A DNA stretch of 10,067 nt from Planctomycetaceae bacterium (lineage in GTDB: Bacteria > Planctomycetota > Planctomycetia > Planctomycetales > Planctomycetaceae): the NCBI GenBank assembly GCA_020426085.1, contig JAGQQP010000105.1, positions 1 through 10,067 on the forward strand, given 5' to 3'. The notes under the pieces are model-generated. The model saw nothing but the letters and a program-made list of their open reading frames with translations, was not told where the DNA came from and did no database searches. Positions 7,224 through 10,067 of the stretch are shown here, in pieces. The stretch's first letter is position 1, and each line of letters opens with the position of its first letter. The translations under genes and the position numbers were made by a program.

Positions 7224-8378
7224 ATGAACTCCGACTCAACTCCGCAGGTTGCTATTTTCATCGAAACGTCAAAAACTTTTGGTCGAGAAATACTGCAGGG
7301 GATTTCTACCTACTCTCGTACACACGGCCCCTGGTCGATTTACATTGATGAGTGGGGGCCACAAACTCCGTTGCCTGAATGGATCAAAAGCTGGCAAGGA
7401 GATGGGATTATTGCCCGTATTCGCTCCCGCCAGATGTCAGAAAGACTTGTTCAACTTCAAGTCCCGGTGGTCGACACACTGCAACAGGTACCTGACCTTG
7501 AGATACCTGCCGTTTCAACCGATGATTCGCTGATTGCAAAACTGGCGTTCAAACATTTGCATGATCGTCATCTCAGACAATTCGCATTTGTTGGTGTCGA
7601 GAAAGCGAACTGGTCTCATCGCCGTTGTGCTGCCTTTGCACAGATCGCACGCGTACAGGGATTTCCCTGTGAAATCTATTCTCCCCTTTCACGTCGGAGG
7701 TTTGCAGAAAGCTGGAATGGAGGACAGGAGGATCTGGCAGACTGGCTGGAAGCACTTCCTAAACCGGTCGGTTTATTTGCTGCACATGACTTGAGAGCAC
7801 TCTGTGTTCTCGATGCCTGCCGTCGACGTAATATTGCAATTCCCGAACAGGTCGCCGTGATGGGAGTCGATAATGATGACGTGTTTTGTGAAGTCGTCAA
7901 TCCGACAATCACCAGTATCGCCCATCAGGCGAAAGAAATTGGTTATCAGGCTGCTGCTCTCCTGGATCAGCTGATGCGCGGCACCACACCTGCACAGCCC
8001 CCAAACCCCGTGCCTCCCCGGTTACTGATCCCTCGCCGATCAACGGATATCATCGCGGTCGAAGACCCCGCCATTGCCTCTGCCCTGGAACTGATCAGAA
8101 GAAAAGCCTGTGATAAAATCAGCGTTTCGATACTTGCCAGTCAAGTGAATCTCACGCGACGCTCTCTCGAACGACGCTTTATAAAACTAGTCGGAAAAAC
8201 ACCTCATCAGATCATTTCAGAAGAACGCCTGAGACGAGCCAGGCAGTTACTGATCGACACTGATTTTACACTTGAGCAAATTGCACAAATGGCAGGATTT
8301 TCCAGTGCCGCTTATCTGAGCGTACTTATTAAAGAACACGAAAACTGTACTCCTACTGAGTTTCGCCAGCGGCCCTGA
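7224..8378 (+). CDS. XylR-like transcriptional regulator (sugar-binding-like domain + AraC HTH)
   Basis: The product has 384 residues, close to the 392 of E. coli XylR. I took ATG at 7224; the TTG immediately before it (7221) is an alternative, and neither has a recognisable Shine-Dalgarno sequence, so the start is less certain than for neighbouring genes. Residues about 8-275 form a LacI/periplasmic-binding-protein-type ligand domain, with AIFIETSKTFGREILQGI near the start, then PAVSTDD, FAFVG, GLFAAHDLRAL and VAVMGVDNDDVFCE, followed by the 'NPTITSI' motif. Residues about 284-384 are an AraC-type double helix-turn-helix: helix-turn-helix 1 around ISVSILASQVNLTRRSLERR and helix-turn-helix 2 around FTLEQIAQMAGFSSAAYLS. 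The family usually activates sugar-catabolic genes when a sugar binds. Divergence from the giant dehydrogenase gene suggests that gene as its target. The ligand cannot be read from the sequence, and xylose specificity should not be assumed. Confidence 0.92.
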   Translation: MNSDSTPQVAIFIETSKTFGREILQGISTYSRTHGPWSIYIDEWGPQTPLPEWIKSWQGDGIIARIRSRQMSERLVQLQVPVVDTLQQVPDLEIPAVSTDDSLIAKLAFKHLHDRHLRQFAFVGVEKANWSHRRCAAFAQIARVQGFPCEIYSPLSRRRFAESWNGGQEDLADWLEALPKPVGLFAAHDLRALCVLDACRRRNIAIPEQVAVMGVDNDDVFCEVVNPTITSIAHQAKEIGYQAAALLDQLMRGTTPAQPPNPVPPRLLIPRRSTDIIAVEDPAIASALELIRRKACDKISVSILASQVNLTRRSLERRFIKLVGKTPHQIISEERLRRARQLLIDTDFTLEQIAQMAGFSSAAYLSVLIKEHENCTPTEFRQRP

Positions 8379-8513
8379 TGCTGCTGACTCCAGGCATACT
8401 TAACAAACTTCATTTTCTGCTCATTATGTAGATCACCCAAGATTCACCACCAGCATTGCCAGCAGACTGAGTTTTTCCCTGAATCCATTTTACAGCCAAA
8501 CCACTTTTCTGTA

Positions 8514-8570
8514 GTGTAAACAGGTTCGATTTGAAGTCCTACAGCCTATTGACGCCTTATTAGTTTACAC
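8514..8570. repeat. 8-bp inverted repeat flanking the MarR promoter
   Basis: GTGTAAAC (8514-8521) and GTTTACAC (8563-8570) are exact reverse complements with 41 bp between them. The right half fills the spacer between the -35 and -10 boxes of the MarR gene. MarR proteins typically repress their own genes by binding over the promoter, so these are candidate operator halves. Their wide separation is unusual for one dimer and would imply two sites or looping. Confidence 0.4.
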
Positions 8571-8577
8571 ATAAAAT
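8549..8577 (+). promoter_or_regulatory. Sigma-70-like promoter of the MarR gene
   Basis: TTGACG (8549-8554), a 17-bp spacer and TAAAAT (8572-8577) match the consensus at 5 of 6 positions in each box with optimal spacing. Transcription would begin near 8584, giving a leader of about 27 nt. The leader contains AGGGG (8601-8605), 5 nt before ATG 8611. It is the clearest promoter in the window. The 170 nt between the XylR-like stop codon and this promoter show no gene and no convincing terminator. Confidence 0.6.
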
Positions 8578-8610
8578 GGCCGGAATATGTTCCATTAGCC
8601 AGGGGTCAAA

Positions 8611-9090
8611 ATGTCACACAGCAAACTGCAGCATGAGATTAAAAAAAAGCAACCTTTTGACTCTTTAGAACAGGCAGCTATTCTCAATATCCTGCGAACA
8701 AGTGATGTCTTCCATAACCAGTTTGGAAGACTCTTTCGTGAATATGGCCTGACCCCTTCACAATATAACGTACTTCGGATTTTACGGGGCGAAGGCAAGC
8801 CCATGCCCTCTCTTGAAATCGCTAACCGTATGATTCAGGTAGTCCCTGCAATTACCGGTTTACTTGATCGTCTGCAGGCACAGGATTTAATTAAGCGAAA
8901 TCGATGTACCGAAGACCGACGCGTCGTTTATATTGAAATCACTGCTAAAGCCCAGAAGCTGCTGAAAGAGATTGATAAGCCAGATCTGAACCTGCATCAC
9001 AAACTGATTGGTCATCTCAGTTCATCTGAATTGACTGAACTTTCCCGTTTACTGGAAAAAGCCAGAACCTCGCTGAAAAGTGGGGAATAA
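8611..9090 (+). CDS. MarR-family transcriptional regulator
   Basis: The product has 159 residues, typical of MarR proteins. AGGGG lies 5 nt upstream of the ATG. The winged helix-turn-helix covers about residues 47-115: YGLTPSQYNVLRIL (45-58) leads in, SLEIANRMIQVVPAITGLLDRL (67-88) holds the recognition helix, and the wing carries the signature TEDRRVVYIEIT (100-111). Flanking helices at about 18-45 and 115-155 would form the dimer interface. MarR proteins bind DNA as dimers and often release it on binding phenolic or oxidant ligands; cysteine-based sensing is possible, but the only cysteine is Cys99, beside the wing. No transporter or enzyme gene is adjacent in an operon-like position, so its targets beyond its own promoter are unknown. 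The gene is preceded by its own promoter and is followed by the long non-coding stretch. Confidence 0.93.
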   Translation: MSHSKLQHEIKKKQPFDSLEQAAILNILRTSDVFHNQFGRLFREYGLTPSQYNVLRILRGEGKPMPSLEIANRMIQVVPAITGLLDRLQAQDLIKRNRCTEDRRVVYIEITAKAQKLLKEIDKPDLNLHHKLIGHLSSSELTELSRLLEKARTSLKSGE

Positions 9091-9178
9091 ACGACTCTCA
9101 TTCATTGAACCTCTCGACTATCCCCCGTCCGTGTCTAATGTACAGTTTTCACATTCTTCTGGACCGTATCAATTAAAA

Positions 9179-9200
9179 GACTCACTGATTATTGTGAGTC
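9179..9200. repeat. Perfect 7-bp stem-loop, terminator-like on the minus strand
   Basis: GACTCAC and GTGAGTC pair perfectly around an 8-nt loop. Read on the minus strand the stem is followed by TTTTAATT, as in an intrinsic terminator, while the plus strand has no T-tract after it. No annotated minus-strand gene ends here, so it would serve only an unannotated minus-strand transcript. Confidence 0.35.
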
Positions 9201-9207
9201 ACTATAG

Positions 9208-9233
9208 GAATCCCTTATCCCTGTAAGGAATTC
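9208..9233. repeat. 10-bp stem-loop with one mismatch
   Basis: Arms GAATCCCTTA (9208-9217) and TAAGGAATTC (9224-9233) pair at 9 of 10 positions around a 6-nt loop. On the plus strand the odd position is C-A; on the minus strand it is G-U, so the minus-strand RNA would pair at all ten. No T-tract follows in either direction. Confidence 0.4.
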
Positions 9234-9274
9234 TACTGAGTCCAACCTGGTGATTTAAACCTGGCTCTCAACAC

Positions 9275-9331
9275 GAACCTGCTCTTAATTTCACGCGCTA
9301 ATGTTAAACGAAATCAGAAAACAGCAGGTTC
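9275..9331. repeat. Perfect 9-bp inverted repeat closing a 39-nt interior
   Basis: GAACCTGCT (9275-9283) and AGCAGGTTC (9323-9331) are exact reverse complements. A second pair, ATTTC (9288-9292) and GAAAT (9310-9314), nests inside, so a two-tier stem is possible. This is the longest uninterrupted stem in the non-coding region. Confidence 0.45.
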
Positions 9332-9412
9332 CACTCACTCATCGCCCCCAGAAAGCATAGATCGATCAGTGACACATTGACACAGACACTGGTTTCGCAA
9401 TCTTTAGCTTTA

Positions 9413-9469
9413 CTCGATTGAATTTAGTCTCTCTTATTCGTCATAAGGGATATTTTTATTTCATTCGAG
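9413..9469. repeat. Nested stem: 10-bp outer arms around an 8-bp inner hairpin
   Basis: The outer arms CTCGATTGAA (9413-9422) and TTCATTCGAG (9460-9469) pair at 9 of 10 positions. Inside them, TCTCTTAT (9430-9437) and ATAAGGGA (9443-9450) form a hairpin with a 5-nt loop and one G-U pair. Inner and outer stems are compatible with one another. Confidence 0.4.
9430..9461 (+). terminator. Candidate rho-independent terminator
   Basis: The 8-bp hairpin at 9430-9450 is directly followed on the plus strand by TATTTTTATTT (9451-9461). The stem is only moderately GC-rich, so termination would be weak to moderate. It could end the MarR transcript, about 360 nt after its stop codon, or a small plus-strand RNA starting within the region. 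The outer arm at 9460-9469 overlaps the T-tract, which would allow two competing folds. Confidence 0.35.
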
Positions 9470-9490
9470 CGCAATTTTGAGTAAATTGAC

Positions 9491-9526
9491 TCTTAGACCA
9501 ACCTCTTTTCAGAGTATGGTCTTAGA
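9491..9526 (+). repeat. Long stem-loop upstream of the sigma-factor gene
   Basis: TCTTAGACCA (9491-9500) and TGGTCTTAGA (9517-9526) pair at 9 of 10 positions. After a 2-by-2 internal loop the stem continues with CTCT/AGAG (9503-9506 and 9511-9514) and a TTTC loop. No T-tract follows, so it is not a classical terminator. It ends 81 nt before the sigma-factor start and would lie in the leader if transcription begins upstream of it. Confidence 0.4.
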
Positions 9527-9572
9527 TCCACTAAAACAAGACCTGCAAGTCCACTAAACAAAGCTGGCAAGC
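9527..9572 (+). repeat. Imperfect 23-bp tandem repeat in the presumed sigma-factor leader
   Basis: The 9-mer TCCACTAAA starts at 9527 and again at 9550. The two units continue with similar ACAAG/CAAAG blocks and end in TGCAAG and GGCAAG, allowing a one-base shift. The repeat sits between the preceding stem-loop and the ribosome binding site (GAGGA, 9595-9599). It might be a pair of binding sites or a leader element; nothing in the sequence decides between these. Confidence 0.4.
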
Positions 9573-9607
9573 CAACACTCAGAAGCACTTCACTGAGGAA
9601 CTACTAG

Positions 9608-10067
9608 ATGAACTACAGCCCTGAATGGCCTTCGACTCATGTCACGCTATTGAATCGAGTTCGATTTCAGACGGATTCCGAAGCATGGAGGGAATTTGTA
9701 GGTATATATGGTCCGATTATTTACAATTATTGCCGTTATTTTCGCTTGAATGACTGCGACGCCGAAGATGTATGCCAGGAAGTGTTTCGCCAGATCAGCA
9801 CTTCGATGCATTCATTTGAATATAACCGGCAGTTGGGACGGTTTCGGTCGTGGCTGGGCAAGGTTACGTATCACGAAATCTGTCGTTTTTTCAAGAAAAA
9901 CAAACGGTTCCAGAATCAGTCCGGGACGCCTGGTTTACAGGAAGCTCTTAATGAGCAGGCGGGAGAATCAGATGCCGCCTGGGCTGATGAATTCTGTAGC
10001 CATATCTACACAACTGCCTTGAATAATATTCATCCCCTGTTTGATGATCAGACCTGGAAGGCATTCG
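9608..10067 (+). CDS. ECF-type RNA polymerase sigma factor, N-terminal part
   Basis: The reading frame opens at ATG 9608, 8 nt after GAGGA (9595-9599), and runs 153 codons to the window edge without a stop. Sigma region 2 covers about residues 27-97: AWREFVGIYGPIIYNYCRYF (26-45), then DAEDVCQEVFRQI (51-63), the core-binding and -10-recognition helix, then RQLGRFRSWLGKVTYHEICRFF (74-95). A variable linker of about 35 residues follows, and ALNNIHPLFDDQTWKAF (137-153) is the beginning of region 4. The 'VTLLNRVR...D..AW.EF' opening and the 'F...TW.AF' lead-in to region 4 match planctomycete ECF factors as I know them. Many of these sit beside Ser/Thr kinase or WD40 genes, so such a gene may follow beyond the edge. 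No anti-sigma gene precedes it. The upstream structured region could control it. Confidence 0.88.
   Translation, partial: MNYSPEWPSTHVTLLNRVRFQTDSEAWREFVGIYGPIIYNYCRYFRLNDCDAEDVCQEVFRQISTSMHSFEYNRQLGRFRSWLGKVTYHEICRFFKKNKRFQNQSGTPGLQEALNEQAGESDAAWADEFCSHIYTTALNNIHPLFDDQTWKAF

Larger units (their letters stand above)
9091..9607. other. 517-nt non-coding region rich in stem-loops
   Basis: I find no credible gene here on either strand. Five inverted-repeat structures (9179-9200, 9208-9233, 9275-9331, 9413-9469, 9491-9526) and an imperfect tandem repeat (9527-9572) follow one another. This density, the T-rich tract after one stem and the position before an ECF sigma-factor gene suggest a structured leader, a small RNA gene or both. 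It does not resemble tmRNA, RNase P RNA or SRP RNA in any motif I can recognise. The first 88 nt (9091-9178) hold nothing that I can identify. Confidence 0.4.

Noticed and set aside
8379..8480. Terminator after the XylR-like gene
   Set aside because: The run of T at 8472-8476 follows only a 3-bp stem (CAG/CTG); no stable hairpin precedes it.
9361..9406. TTGACA at 9378-9383 as a promoter within the non-coding region
   Set aside because: The hexamer is perfect for a -35 box, but no acceptable -10 sequence lies 16-18 bp downstream. It is part of a GACACA short-repeat run (9371-9389).
9750..10022. Plus-strand open frame of 90 codons near the right edge
   Set aside because: It is an out-of-frame shadow of the ECF sigma-factor gene, whose own frame contains the conserved region 2 motifs.
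1..10067. CRISPR array, tRNA, rRNA, insertion sequence or integrase
   Set aside because: No regularly spaced repeats with spacers, no cloverleaf or rRNA motifs, and no transposase-like or integrase-like reading frame were found on either strand.

Overview
The window looks like a chromosomal segment from a planctomycete. A Gimesia-like member of the Planctomycetaceae is my best guess, at roughly 47% GC. The main reason is the giant secreted protein on the minus strand. It joins a PVC-type (Planctomycetes-Verrucomicrobia-Chlamydiae) membrane-bound dehydrogenase domain, HEAT repeats and a PVC-type CxxCH haem-binding domain, an arrangement characteristic of that superphylum. The stand-alone XylR-like AraC regulator and the ECF sigma factor also fit. 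I have no database result, so the taxonomy is inference.

Layout. (1) 1-82, minus: the first 27 codons of a probable cupin protein running off the left edge. (2) 83-373: a divergent intergenic region with a strong hairpin in the presumed leader of the cupin gene. (3) 374-916 and 960-1496, plus: a four-helix membrane protein of unknown function followed, 43 nt later, by a DJ-1/PfpI-type protein; they are probably one transcript. (4) 1497-1592: a short gap between convergent genes. (5) 1593-7025, minus: an 1810-residue exported protein with a neutral-ceramidase-like N-terminus, a PQQ-dehydrogenase-like propeller, HEAT repeats, cytochrome c, a discoidin-like domain and a second helical-repeat block. 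(6) 7224-8378, plus: a divergent XylR-type regulator. (7) 8611-9090, plus: a MarR regulator behind a clear sigma-70-like promoter. (8) 9091-9607: a gene-free stretch of 517 nt packed with inverted repeats. (9) 9608 to the right edge, plus: the start of an ECF sigma factor.

How the parts may work together. The giant protein and the XylR-like regulator are divergently transcribed. The space between them holds two identical TGCGACAA octamers exactly 21 bp apart, the helical spacing used by AraC/XylR proteins. Seen from the giant gene, the octamers sit just upstream of a plausible -35 box. The simplest reading is a local sensor-activator that senses a small molecule, probably a sugar, and switches on an extracytoplasmic hydrolase-oxidase. 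The MarR gene probably controls itself, because one half of an 8-bp inverted repeat lies between its -35 and -10 boxes. The 517-nt gap before the sigma-factor gene is the best candidate for something undescribed. It contains five stem-loops in about 350 nt, one followed by a T-rich tract, and then an imperfect 23-bp tandem repeat ahead of the sigma-factor ribosome binding site.

I see no CRISPR array, insertion sequence, rRNA or tRNA.
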